Shown: in pieces, positions 1 to 5,617 of the stretch | Numbering within the stretch: position 1 is the stretch's first letter | Layout: each line of letters begins with the position of its first letter | From: an uncultured bacterium | Lineage (GTDB): Bacteria; Patescibacteriota; Saccharimonadia; Saccharimonadales; CAIOMD01 | Length of the DNA: 8,592 nt | Reading direction: 5' to 3' | Assembly: GCA_903880655.1 (NCBI GenBank) | Contig: CAIRQE010000013.1 | Span: 1 to 8,592, forward strand | Notes under the pieces: model-generated | The model's database searches: none | What the model was told of the DNA's origin: nothing | The model's input: only the letters and a program-made list of their open reading frames with translations | Made by a program: the position numbers and the translations under genes

Positions 1-435
1 ACAAGTTTTGGTACATTGAATACCTGGAAAGTATGGTGCGCAGGCACGACGAGATTTTCAGCCCATATTTCTTCAGGAACGAATCAATATCCCAATGGCT
101 TGTATCGAGATACCGTTGGATCAGGAGCTACATCATGCACGGGCACCCCTCTGTCGAGCTCTAAGGTGCAGTTAATTCCTAGTGATGCGTCCATTTCCTT
201 ATTTGAGGTTTCTGTTTCTAATAACGGAACTGTCTTTAGGCTTCAAACGGCTTTTGAAATGGGGCAGCTTTCTGATTTCGTAGGAAGCAATGTAACTACA
301 TCAATTTCACTAACTCCTGACGCAAACGGGAATAAACTGCCAAAATTGCCAGTATGTCAAACCCAAGCTTTCGGAAGTTTTTCTTATTGTGCAATAGTGT
401 ATTATGATAATAGCGTAACCAGTTTTATTAATTAA
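1..435 (+). CDS. 3' part of a secreted or pilin-like protein (5' end outside window)
   Basis: The reading frame is open from the first base, so the gene starts to the left of the window. The TTG at 16 is only an internal possible start, because codons 1-15 are also open. The visible 144 codons are rich in Ser, Thr, Asn and Gly, with few charged residues and several Cys (for example in WCAG, TSCTG, PVCQ and SYCA). That composition is typical of extracellular beta-rich domains and minor pilin globular domains. No family motif was recognised. Its stop lies 2 bases before the start of the PilX/GspK-like gene, so the two are almost certainly cotranscribed and translationally coupled. That context suggests a second minor pilin (PilV/PilW-like) or a pilus-associated exported protein. 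The diagnostic N-terminal helix is not in the window, so this is inference only. Confidence 0.6.
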   Translation, partial: TSFGTLNTWKVWCAGTTRFSAHISSGTNQYPNGLYRDTVGSGATSCTGTPLSSSKVQLIPSDASISLFEVSVSNNGTVFRLQTAFEMGQLSDFVGSNVTTSISLTPDANGNKLPKLPVCQTQAFGSFSYCAIVYYDNSVTSFIN

Positions 436-437
436 AT

Positions 438-1466
438 ATGAAAAATACTATCAATCAAGAAGGTGCAGCGAGTTTACTCTTCACACTAGTGATGATTATT
501 ATCATTAGCTTACTTGCTATTGGCTTCTCCGTAATTACAACTAATGACCAAAAGGCGACCCTGGATAAGTCGGTCTCGCTGCAAGCTGAATATGCCGCAC
601 AAAGTGGGATTAACAGCGTAGTTGAGGGGATTATAAATCATAATTCTGCAGTCTCTCAATCAAGCACTTCGACTTGCGCCCCAACTGACGGCGTAATCCC
701 TACATTTCCAAACCCAAATACTAGAATTACTTGCCTCAAGTGGAGTTATAGTCCGCAAAGCTTAGTCTATTCATCAGCAAATAGCTTATCTACCATTATC
801 AATCCCGTGAGTGCTAGTGGAAGTCCAACCAGCATATCTGAAGTGGATATTACCTGGGGGCCTTCAGATTCTATGCCGAAGACTACCTATACTTCCTTTA
901 CTAATTCATCGTTAAGCGGTGTGGTGTCAGATAACTTCCCGATTTTAAAAATAGTTACTGCAAATTTTGATATGAGTAATTTAACTACAACCTACGTGGT
1001 TCCTGTTTCGGGTTCTAGCTCAGTAGTTGCTCTGGGGACACCTGGAATTAATATTATTTCCGTAGGATGCGGAGCGACATCGGCAAAAACTTGCACTGCA
1101 AAATTAAAATGCTTACAGTGGACGGCAAATGTTGCAAATAGTTCGTGTAAAGCAACAAATGGCGGTCTTCTGACTACCAGTTCATTTGATGGTTCTCAAT
1201 TATCAATTAACATTTCTGGCATTCAAAGTACTGGCGGCGCAGCTGTACAGTTTTCAAATTCTCAAGTACAAATTGATTCAACAGCTCAAAATGGTAATAC
1301 CGTCAAAAGGCTTGTCGCAGGCTATACAATTGGTGGTGCTTCAGCATGGAGCCCTACGCTAACTGCAGCAACTGTCTCAACAGCTCTTTGCAAAAACTTT
1401 GAATTCGACAATAGTGGCAACAGCACTGGCAGTCCTTACCTCGGTAGCGTTCGAGCTTGCTACTAG
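438..1466 (+). CDS. type IV pilus minor pilin-like protein (PilX/GspK-like N-terminus)
   Basis: A 342-residue protein with a short basic/polar leader (MKNTINQEG), then a hydrophobic helix at about residues 11-32. The helix runs into an amphipathic stretch containing EYAAQSGIN at 51-59. A prepilin-like QEG/AAS junction, a hydrophobic helix and a 'YAAxSGIN' segment is the pattern of PilX/GspK-type minor pilins, whose N-terminal helix packs into the pilus tip. The residue at mature position +5 is Leu (L14), not the Glu of major pilins, as is known for GspK-type subunits. The rest is a Ser/Thr/Asn-rich secreted domain with eight Cys (80, 99, 211, 219, 225, 237, 318, 341), which could form disulfides. 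No Shine-Dalgarno is visible and the upstream stop is 2 bases away, so coupled translation is likely. The stop codon directly abuts the stop of the opposing recombinase gene. A role in a Saccharibacteria-type T4P locus is inferred. Confidence 0.6.
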   Translation: MKNTINQEGAASLLFTLVMIIIISLLAIGFSVITTNDQKATLDKSVSLQAEYAAQSGINSVVEGIINHNSAVSQSSTSTCAPTDGVIPTFPNPNTRITCLKWSYSPQSLVYSSANSLSTIINPVSASGSPTSISEVDITWGPSDSMPKTTYTSFTNSSLSGVVSDNFPILKIVTANFDMSNLTTTYVVPVSGSSSVVALGTPGINIISVGCGATSAKTCTAKLKCLQWTANVANSSCKATNGGLLTTSSFDGSQLSINISGIQSTGGAAVQFSNSQVQIDSTAQNGNTVKRLVAGYTIGGASAWSPTLTAATVSTALCKNFEFDNSGNSTGSPYLGSVRACY

Positions 1467-2378
1467 TTATTTTTTTCGATGAAAATCTTTGTGAATAGAT
1501 TTTAGATGCGGATCTGTTATGTGCGTATAAATTTGAGTAGTCGATATATCACTGTGTCCCAGCATTGATTGCACGCTTCTTATATCAGCACCATTCATAA
1601 GCAAGTCTGTCGCGAAACTGTGCCGCATTGTGTGTGGGCTCACTTTTTTTGTTATACCTGCGAGTAGCGCGTAGTGAGCAATTATTCTCTGGATACTGCG
1701 AGCTGTTAATCTTCTGAAGTTACCAGTGGTATCAGTATTTTTATGGCCACTATAGCTAACAAAGAGGGCAGGGAGGTTATCTGTTCGTAGGTTGAGATAT
1801 CTTTTGATCCATTCGGCCGCTTCATCACTAACAAAGATGGGGCGATCTTTTTGGCCTTTACCGCGCACCATAAATTCTTTTCGATCAAGGTTTATGTGCG
1901 TTTTGTCTAAATTTACGAGTTCTGAAACACGAAGGCCTCCACTAAAAAGCAGCTCAAGAATCGCTCTATCTCTAAGGCCTGATTCTTCGTCTATCTTAGG
2001 TTGGCTCATGAGTGCCTCAATTTCTTCGCTATTTAAAAAACTTACCTGGGACCTTTTAACTCTTGCAAGTTCTATTTGATCAGTCGCAAGCGCATCGATA
2101 TTTCTTTTATGGCAAAACTTAAGGAAGCTTCTTAGAGCAATAAGATGATAGTTTTGCGTTGCTTTGCTGAGTTCACTTGATCGATCTGATCCGAGTTCAT
2201 GAAGCCATAACCGCCATTTGCGCACTAGCTCTGGTGTTATGTCCGAAATTTTAATATCACCCGAGAAATCGATGAGCCTACTTAGGTAGTGCCGGTAGTT
2301 TTCTATCGTACGCTTAGATCTATTTTGCTCGATTGCTAGATATTCAAGATATTGCTGGATTACTTCTTCGGCATTCAT
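1467..2378 (-). CDS. xerC/D: XerC/XerD-family tyrosine site-specific recombinase
   Basis: A 303-residue protein, the usual size for XerC/XerD. Residues 1-90 form the SAM-like core-binding domain (EEVIQQYLEYL, RSKRTIENYRHYL). The catalytic domain covers about 115-300. All six catalytic positions are visible: R150 (GGLRVSEL), K174 (RGKGQKDRP), H249 and R252 (SPHTMRHSFATDLL), H275 (LGHSDISTTQ) and the nucleophile Y284 (QIYTHI). The NGAD/LGHSDISTTQ segment reads slightly closer to XerD than XerC, but this cannot be settled by eye. The expected role is resolving chromosome dimers at a dif site, probably with FtsK, in the cytoplasm. No integrase-type flanking att repeats or phage genes are nearby, so a housekeeping role is favoured. 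The ATG at 2378 has no obvious Shine-Dalgarno. The gene is divergent from ndk across about 108 bp and converges stop-to-stop with the pilin gene. Confidence 0.93.
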   Translation of the reverse strand: MNAEEVIQQYLEYLAIEQNRSKRTIENYRHYLSRLIDFSGDIKISDITPELVRKWRLWLHELGSDRSSELSKATQNYHLIALRSFLKFCHKRNIDALATDQIELARVKRSQVSFLNSEEIEALMSQPKIDEESGLRDRAILELLFSGGLRVSELVNLDKTHINLDRKEFMVRGKGQKDRPIFVSDEAAEWIKRYLNLRTDNLPALFVSYSGHKNTDTTGNFRRLTARSIQRIIAHYALLAGITKKVSPHTMRHSFATDLLMNGADIRSVQSMLGHSDISTTQIYTHITDPHLKSIHKDFHRKK

Positions 2379-2421
2379 ATATTCATTTTACGTTATTTTT
2401 TCAATTTATATCTTGAATGTC

Positions 2422-2450
2422 TTATAACTAAACTCGTGAAATGTTACAAT
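2422..2450 (+). promoter_or_regulatory. putative sigma70 promoter of ndk (extended -10)
   Basis: An extended -10, TGTTACAAT, lies at 2442-2450. A weak -35-like TTATAA sits at 2422-2427 with 17-bp spacing. Predicted transcription starts near 2457, giving a leader of about 30 nt that includes the ndk ribosome binding site. Confidence 0.5.
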
Positions 2451-2474
2451 CAAAGAGATAAATAATTAAACTAA

Positions 2475-2480
2475 AGAGGA
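2475..2480 (+). promoter_or_regulatory. Shine-Dalgarno AGAGGA of ndk
   Basis: AGAGGA lies 6 bases upstream of the ATG at 2487. This spacing favours the ATG over the TTG at 2484 as the ndk start. It is one of the few clear Shine-Dalgarno sites in the window. Confidence 0.75.
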
Positions 2481-2486
2481 ATTTTG

Positions 2487-2999
2487 ATGGAAAAAACACT
2501 TATTGTACTAAAACCTGACGCAATAAAAAGAGGCTTAATCGGTGAGGTACTATCAAGATTTGAAAAAGTGGGCCTTAAGGTTGTTGGCATGAAGATGCTT
2601 CGTCCCACCAAAGACCACTACCACTATCATTACGAAACCGTTGGTAAGGTGATTTCTCGCCGTGGGCAACATGTATTTGACGTAACTTTGGACTTTATGA
2701 TGGAGGGCCCGGTTGTAGCAGTAGTACTAGAGGGTATAGAAGCCGCTGAACTCGTCAGGAAGATGGTTGGAGCAACTGAACCCAAGTCGGCACTTCCTGG
2801 TACAATACGTGGCGACTATACGCATATTAGTTATGCGTATGCTGATAACGTATCTAAATCGAGCATCGCTAATATTATTCACGCATCTGGTGATGCCGAG
2901 GAGGCAAAGCTTGAAGTAGCTCATTGGTTTAAAGAAGATGAATTATTCGACTACACTACTAATGCTGAAGAACATACCTTACCTAAAAAGAAGAAATAA
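2487..2999 (+). CDS. ndk: nucleoside diphosphate kinase
   Basis: A cytoplasmic enzyme that moves the gamma-phosphate from ATP to other NDPs and dNDPs through a phosphohistidine. The 170-residue protein shows the family's landmarks in order: EKTLIVLKPDAIKRG at residues 2-16, R59 and RGQ near 59-61, GPVVAVVLEG at 74-83, VRKMVGATEP at 90-99, PGTIRGDY at 104-111, and the active-site H132 in NIIHASGD. The common bacterial form is about 140-145 residues. This one is longer for two reasons: roughly ten extra residues between TIRGD and the catalytic His (SYAYADNVSKSS region), and a C-terminal tail ending in KKKK. Similar longer loops occur in some archaeal and CPR enzymes as far as I recall. The start at 2487 is chosen because AGAGGA precedes it by 6 bases; the upstream TTG at 2484 is poorly spaced. 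It is monocistronic and followed by tRNA-Arg on the opposite strand. Confidence 0.95.
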   Translation: MEKTLIVLKPDAIKRGLIGEVLSRFEKVGLKVVGMKMLRPTKDHYHYHYETVGKVISRRGQHVFDVTLDFMMEGPVVAVVLEGIEAAELVRKMVGATEPKSALPGTIRGDYTHISYAYADNVSKSSIANIIHASGDAEEAKLEVAHWFKEDELFDYTTNAEEHTLPKKKK

Positions 3000-3006
3000 C
3001 TAATAA

Positions 3007-3082
3007 TGGTGGCCCGGGAGGGAATCGAACCCCCAACACCCACCTTAGGACGGTGGTGTTCTATCCGTTGAACTACCGGACC
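3007..3082 (-). tRNA. tRNA-Arg (anticodon CCT)
   Basis: On the minus strand a complete cloverleaf can be drawn. The acceptor stem pairs GGTCCGG with CCGGGCC. The anticodon stem CCACC/GGTGG encloses the loop GTCCTAA, with anticodon CCT. The T arm carries GTTCGATTC. The discriminator is A and the 3' CCA is encoded. It decodes AGG. Position 32 is G, which is less common than a pyrimidine. Confidence 0.96.
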
Positions 3083-3095
3083 ATATATAGATGAT

Positions 3096-3104
3096 AGTAT
3101 ACCA
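3096..3104 (-). promoter_or_regulatory. extended -10 element of tRNA-Arg
   Basis: The minus strand reads TGGTATACT, an extended -10, ending 14 bases before the first tRNA base at 3082. No good -35 hexamer is visible at 16-18 bp, which fits dependence on the TGn extension. Confidence 0.5.
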
Positions 3105-3113
3105 CCTCAAAGG

Positions 3114-3142
3114 TTCACGAAAGTGCCTTTGACGAGTACAAT
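3114..3142 (+). promoter_or_regulatory. putative promoter of the PH-domain/foldase operon
   Basis: TTCACG (3114-3119) and TACAAT (3137-3142) are separated by 17 bp. A start site about 7 bases after the -10 would be near 3149. That lies past the ATG at 3145 and just before the ATG at 3154, so the message could be nearly leaderless. Confidence 0.45.
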
Positions 3143-3144
3143 AG

Positions 3145-3690
3145 ATGGGTAATATGAAAAAGAAGACTGATAAGAAGAAATATTTCTCAGATCAATTCGA
3201 TGACGAAGCAATGCTTCTGATGTTTCGAAAACACCCTGTAGTTATGAGGAAAGAGATCCTAGTTGCATCGGTCTTACTGCTTCTTGGGGTTATTCCTGCG
3301 CTCATCGTCCCCACCTACGCAGTATTCTTCGGGGGTCTTGGGCTCGGTTTTACTCTCTCTTTTTTAGTGATGTTTTATGCGTGGATTGGCTGGCATTTTA
3401 CGGTTTATATCGTAACAGATCAACGATTAATGCAGATTAATCAAAAGGGATTATGGAAGAGAAGTGTAGTAGATATAGGGCTCGATAAAATTCAAACTGT
3501 TTCTTATGAAATAAAAGGTTTGCAAGAAACTCTCTTTGGATTTGGTACAATAGTAATACAGACCTACGTTGGTGAACTTGTCATTCATGACGTGCATCAT
3601 CCAAGACAAATACAGAAAAAACTGTCACACATCCTAAGAGAACTAGACATTAATTTCAGTAGCCCATCAATTAATAAAGAAGAAGCATGA
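3145..3690 (+). CDS. bacterial PH-domain (bPH2/DUF304-like) membrane protein
   Basis: A 181-residue protein with a basic N-terminus and two membrane helices at about residues 37-57 and 59-88. A cytoplasmic bacterial pleckstrin-homology-type domain follows at about 86-165. The typical bPH2 sequence features are visible: VYIVTDQRLMQINQKG, then VDIGLDKIQTVSYEIKG, then LFGFGTIVIQT, ending with HDVHHPRQIQKKL. Proteins of this kind are membrane proteins of mostly unknown role. The start is uncertain: ATG at 3145 and ATG at 3154 are in frame, neither has a Shine-Dalgarno, and the -10 at 3137-3142 would favour 3154. The stop overlaps the start of the foldase gene by 4 bases (ATGA), so the two are translationally coupled and probably act in the same envelope process. 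The specific function is not known. Confidence 0.85.
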   Translation: MGNMKKKTDKKKYFSDQFDDEAMLLMFRKHPVVMRKEILVASVLLLLGVIPALIVPTYAVFFGGLGLGFTLSFLVMFYAWIGWHFTVYIVTDQRLMQINQKGLWKRSVVDIGLDKIQTVSYEIKGLQETLFGFGTIVIQTYVGELVIHDVHHPRQIQKKLSHILRELDINFSSPSINKEEA

Positions 3691-4775
3691 ACAAAAAAGA
3701 ACTTAATCCGCCACAGCAAGGAGAAAAAAAGACGAGAACTTTCTTGACGCATAAAAATAAGAGAAAAACTACGAGCCTGGAAGGTGATCAGCCCGTTCCG
3801 CGCATCACTGATGAAAATATTGGCGACCATAGAGAGCAAATCCTTAAAACTGCGCGAAAATTTATTTTTCCACTTCGACATTCTCGACATAAGATCGTCA
3901 CAACAACTATCATTATTCTTGTTCTAGCGTTCATGAGCTTTAGTACAGTAGTGCTTCTTGATCTCTATAGATATCAGGATACGAGTACTTTTGCTTATCA
4001 AATAACAAAAGTTGTTCCATTGCCGATCGCACGCGTAGGAAATAATATGGTGTATTATGAAAATTATCTTTTTGATCTTCGGCACTATATTCATTATTTC
4101 CAGTCGCAACAACAGGTTGATTTCAATTCAGCTCAAGGGAAGGCGCAGCTCAATAATCAAAAAAAGCAGTCACTAAATTCTGCGGTAAACTATGCATATA
4201 TCAAAATCATAGCTAAACAAAAACACATTACCATAGCAAGTAAAGATGTCGACGCTCAGATACAGATGCTTAAAGACCAAAGTAAGCTTGGTAATGATAA
4301 TAAAACATTTGAAAATGTTCTCAAGCAATACTGGGGTTGGTCGGTATCGGATTTCAGGCGTAGCATAGAGCAGGAGTTATTAACGAATAAGGTTGTTGAT
4401 GTACTTGATACATCTGCGCAACAAAAGGCAAATACGGCATTAGCAGCTATCAATGTCGGGCAAGATTTTAGTGCAGTTGCAAAGCAGTACTCCGATGATA
4501 CCTTAACCAAAGACAGCGGCGGAGTACTTTCTATTACTATCAGTAAAAATGATAAGACTGTACCTACTCAGACTATTGATGCTCTATTTAAGCTGAAGCC
4601 AAACCAAACTTCTGGAATTATTAACCTAGGTTATGGACTTGAAATTGTTAAAAATCTTGGTGAACAGAATGGAAAAATGAAAGCAGCCCATATTTTCATT
4701 AATTTCCAGCCATTAGATAAGCTGCTTGCTCCATACAGGGATAAACGACCACCAACTACCTATATAAAAGTCTAA
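3687..4775 (+). CDS. membrane-anchored parvulin-type foldase (PrsA/SurA-like) with atypical C-terminus
   Basis: A 362-residue protein. Residues 1-68 are hydrophilic and basic (cytoplasmic tail). Residues 69-91 form a membrane anchor (TTTIIILVLAFMSFSTVVLL), and the rest would be extracytoplasmic. A SurA_N-like helical chaperone region spans about 110-240 (VGNNMVYYENYLFDL, then YWGWSVSDFRRSIEQELL). Rotamase-like sequence runs about 243-325: QDFSAVAKQYSDD, SGGVLSI, LKPNQTSGIINLGYGLEIVKNL. The first strand of a normal parvulin domain (A.HILv) is not found before residue 243. A matching KAAHIFI instead occurs after the domain, at 332-338, followed by only about 24 residues. The inferred role is folding of exported proteins, with or without isomerase activity. 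It is the second gene of the operon with the PH-domain protein (ATGA overlap) and is followed by a GC-rich hairpin. Confidence 0.8.
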   Translation: MNKKELNPPQQGEKKTRTFLTHKNKRKTTSLEGDQPVPRITDENIGDHREQILKTARKFIFPLRHSRHKIVTTTIIILVLAFMSFSTVVLLDLYRYQDTSTFAYQITKVVPLPIARVGNNMVYYENYLFDLRHYIHYFQSQQQVDFNSAQGKAQLNNQKKQSLNSAVNYAYIKIIAKQKHITIASKDVDAQIQMLKDQSKLGNDNKTFENVLKQYWGWSVSDFRRSIEQELLTNKVVDVLDTSAQQKANTALAAINVGQDFSAVAKQYSDDTLTKDSGGVLSITISKNDKTVPTQTIDALFKLKPNQTSGIINLGYGLEIVKNLGEQNGKMKAAHIFINFQPLDKLLAPYRDKRPPTTYIKV

Positions 4776-4789
4776 ATATAATGACAATC

Positions 4790-4811
4790 GGGCGCATTGC
4801 AAAACGCGCCC
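4790..4811 (+). terminator. GC-rich hairpin after the foldase gene (weak terminator candidate)
   Basis: GGGCGC (4790-4795) and GCGCCC (4806-4811) can pair across a 10-base loop, 15 bases after the foldase stop. Only a weak T-rich stretch follows (CATCTCTGTT), so termination may be incomplete. The candidate -35 of tRNA-Asp overlaps the loop. Confidence 0.35.
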
Positions 4812-4825
4812 ATCTCTGTTACGAT
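4797..4825 (+). promoter_or_regulatory. putative promoter of tRNA-Asp (extended -10)
   Basis: TTGCAA (4797-4802), 17-bp spacer, TACGAT (4820-4825), preceded by TGT to give an extended -10. Transcription would start near 4832, about 15 bases before the tRNA. Confidence 0.5.
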
Positions 4826-4846
4826 AATCATTGCTTATATTTGCAT

Positions 4847-4923
4847 GGGCTCGTGGTGTAGAGGCCTAACATGCCTCCCTGTCACGGAGGAGATCGCCGG
4901 TTCGAATCCGGTCGGGCCCGCCA
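4847..4923 (+). tRNA. tRNA-Asp (anticodon GTC)
   Basis: The acceptor stem pairs GGGCTCG with CGGGCCC (one T-G wobble). The anticodon stem CCTCC/GGAGG encloses CTGTCAC, with anticodon GTC. The T arm is GCCGG TTCGAAT CCGGT. The discriminator is G, as expected for tRNA-Asp, and CCA is encoded. A rho-independent terminator follows 16 bases later. Confidence 0.97.
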
Positions 4924-4938
4924 GCTTTATATGCTTTT

Positions 4939-4966
4939 AAATGACTCACCGCGTGAGTCATTTTTT
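4939..4966 (+). terminator. rho-independent terminator after tRNA-Asp
   Basis: AAATGACTCAC (4939-4949) pairs perfectly with GTGAGTCATTT (4953-4963) across a CGC loop. The 3' arm runs into six T residues (4961-4966). This ends the tRNA-Asp transcript and separates it from tRNA-Thr. Confidence 0.88.
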
Positions 4967-4986
4967 AATTTATATCATTTTCAATC

Positions 4987-4995
4987 TGTTATTAT
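4987..4995 (+). promoter_or_regulatory. extended -10 element of the tRNA-Thr/tRNA-Gly unit
   Basis: TGTTATTAT forms an extended -10, 18 bases before the first tRNA-Thr base at 5014. No convincing -35 is seen at 16-18 bp. Confidence 0.45.
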
Positions 4996-5013
4996 AGAGA
5001 TACACATTTTTTT

Positions 5014-5089
5014 GCCGATATAGCTCAGTTGGTAGAGCGGCGCTTTCGTAAAGCGTAGGTCAGCGGTTCGACCCCGCTTATCGGCTCCA
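5014..5089 (+). tRNA. tRNA-Thr (anticodon CGT)
   Basis: The acceptor stem pairs GCCGATA with TATCGGC. The D arm is GCTC AGTTGGTA GAGC. The anticodon stem GCGCT/AGCGT encloses TTCGTAA, with anticodon CGT. The T arm is AGCGG TTCGACC CCGCT. CCA is encoded at 5087-5089. The 5' half closely resembles E. coli tRNA-Thr(CGT) as I recall it. The discriminator is T rather than A. One base separates it from tRNA-Gly, so both come from one precursor. Confidence 0.97.
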
Positions 5090-5090
5090 T

Positions 5091-5165
5091 GCGGGTATCG
5101 TATAGTGGCCAATATGTAGCCTTCCCAAGGCTGAGTGCTGGGTTCGATTCCCAGTACCCGCACCA
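5091..5165 (+). tRNA. tRNA-Gly (anticodon CCC)
   Basis: The acceptor stem pairs GCGGGTA with TACCCGC. A short D stem (GTAT/ATAT) surrounds AGTGGCCA. The anticodon stem TAGCC/GGCTG encloses TTCCCAA, with anticodon CCC. The T arm is CTGGG TTCGATT CCCAG. CCA is encoded. The discriminator is A, not the T common in bacterial tRNA-Gly. Confidence 0.96.
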
Positions 5166-5177
5166 AAGCTTAAGCAT

Positions 5178-5204
5178 AAATGCAAGTATTTTTTAGCATT
5201 TTTT
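5178..5204 (+). terminator. weak terminator candidate after tRNA-Gly
   Basis: AAATGC (5178-5183) can pair with GCATTT (5196-5201) across a 12-base loop, and the 3' arm continues into a T-run ending at 5204. The stem is short and AT-rich, so some transcription may continue into the gene at 5261. Confidence 0.4.
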
Positions 5205-5250
5205 GATAAGATATTAGGTGAATGATGAGTGATCGTTAGGGTTTGATAAC

Positions 5251-5254
5251 AGGA
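5251..5254 (+). promoter_or_regulatory. Shine-Dalgarno AGGA deciding the start at 5261
   Basis: AGGA lies 6 bases before the ATG at 5261. The in-frame TTG at 5243 lies upstream of this site and has no ribosome binding site of its own. Confidence 0.65.
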
Positions 5255-5260
5255 ATACGG

Positions 5261-5611
5261 ATGTTTACAAAAAAATATTTTCAAGATAGACCAGTATTGT
5301 TTCTTAACTTAGTTGTTCTATTGGGCGCAGCAATTAATTTGATTGCAACGGTGCTTCTTATCGATACTTCAAGAACTGCTGCGACAGTTCGTTATGAATC
5401 TACTCTTGGACTTGGTGGATTTCCCAAAGGAACGCCTATTGATCTGTACAGTTTTGCGGCCGTAACAATACTCGTCACCTTTGTTTCAATTTTTATGAGT
5501 GCTCGTCTTTATACCCAAAAAAGATTATTGAGCCTCGTAGTTTTGACACTTGCAATCGTTGCGCTCCTCTTTAATTTAATCGTATCCCAAGCTATTTTAA
5601 ATCTTCAGTAA
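5261..5611 (+). CDS. small three-helix membrane protein of unknown function
   Basis: A 116-residue protein with a basic N-terminus (MFTKKYFQDR). Three hydrophobic segments are predicted at about residues 12-34, 61-83 and 88-110. The loop between helices 1 and 2 contains RTAATVRYESTLGLGGFPKGTP, a Gly-rich, weakly charged segment expected on the opposite side from the basic N-terminus. I do not recognise a family. The ATG at 5261 is chosen because AGGA precedes it by 6 bases. The stop lies only 6 bases before the glycosyltransferase ATG, so the pair forms an operon. The small protein is likely an accessory or partner subunit in the same envelope glycan process. That function is inferred from position alone. 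Confidence 0.75.
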   Translation: MFTKKYFQDRPVLFLNLVVLLGAAINLIATVLLIDTSRTAATVRYESTLGLGGFPKGTPIDLYSFAAVTILVTFVSIFMSARLYTQKRLLSLVVLTLAIVALLFNLIVSQAILNLQ

Positions 5612-5617
5612 ATATAT

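Noticed and set aside
1467..2378. Tyrosine recombinase as an integrase of a mobile element
   Set aside because: No direct repeats, tRNA-embedded att site, phage or conjugation genes flank it. Length and motifs fit a housekeeping Xer protein.
2484..2486. TTG as the ndk start
   Set aside because: The adjacent ATG at 2487 has ideal spacing to AGAGGA and begins with the conserved EKTLIVLKPDA sequence.
4981..5284. Minus-strand reading frames of 61 and 68 codons with motifs such as GIEPST and GNRTQ
   Set aside because: They are antisense translations of the tRNA-Thr and tRNA-Gly genes; such frames are a well-known annotation artefact.
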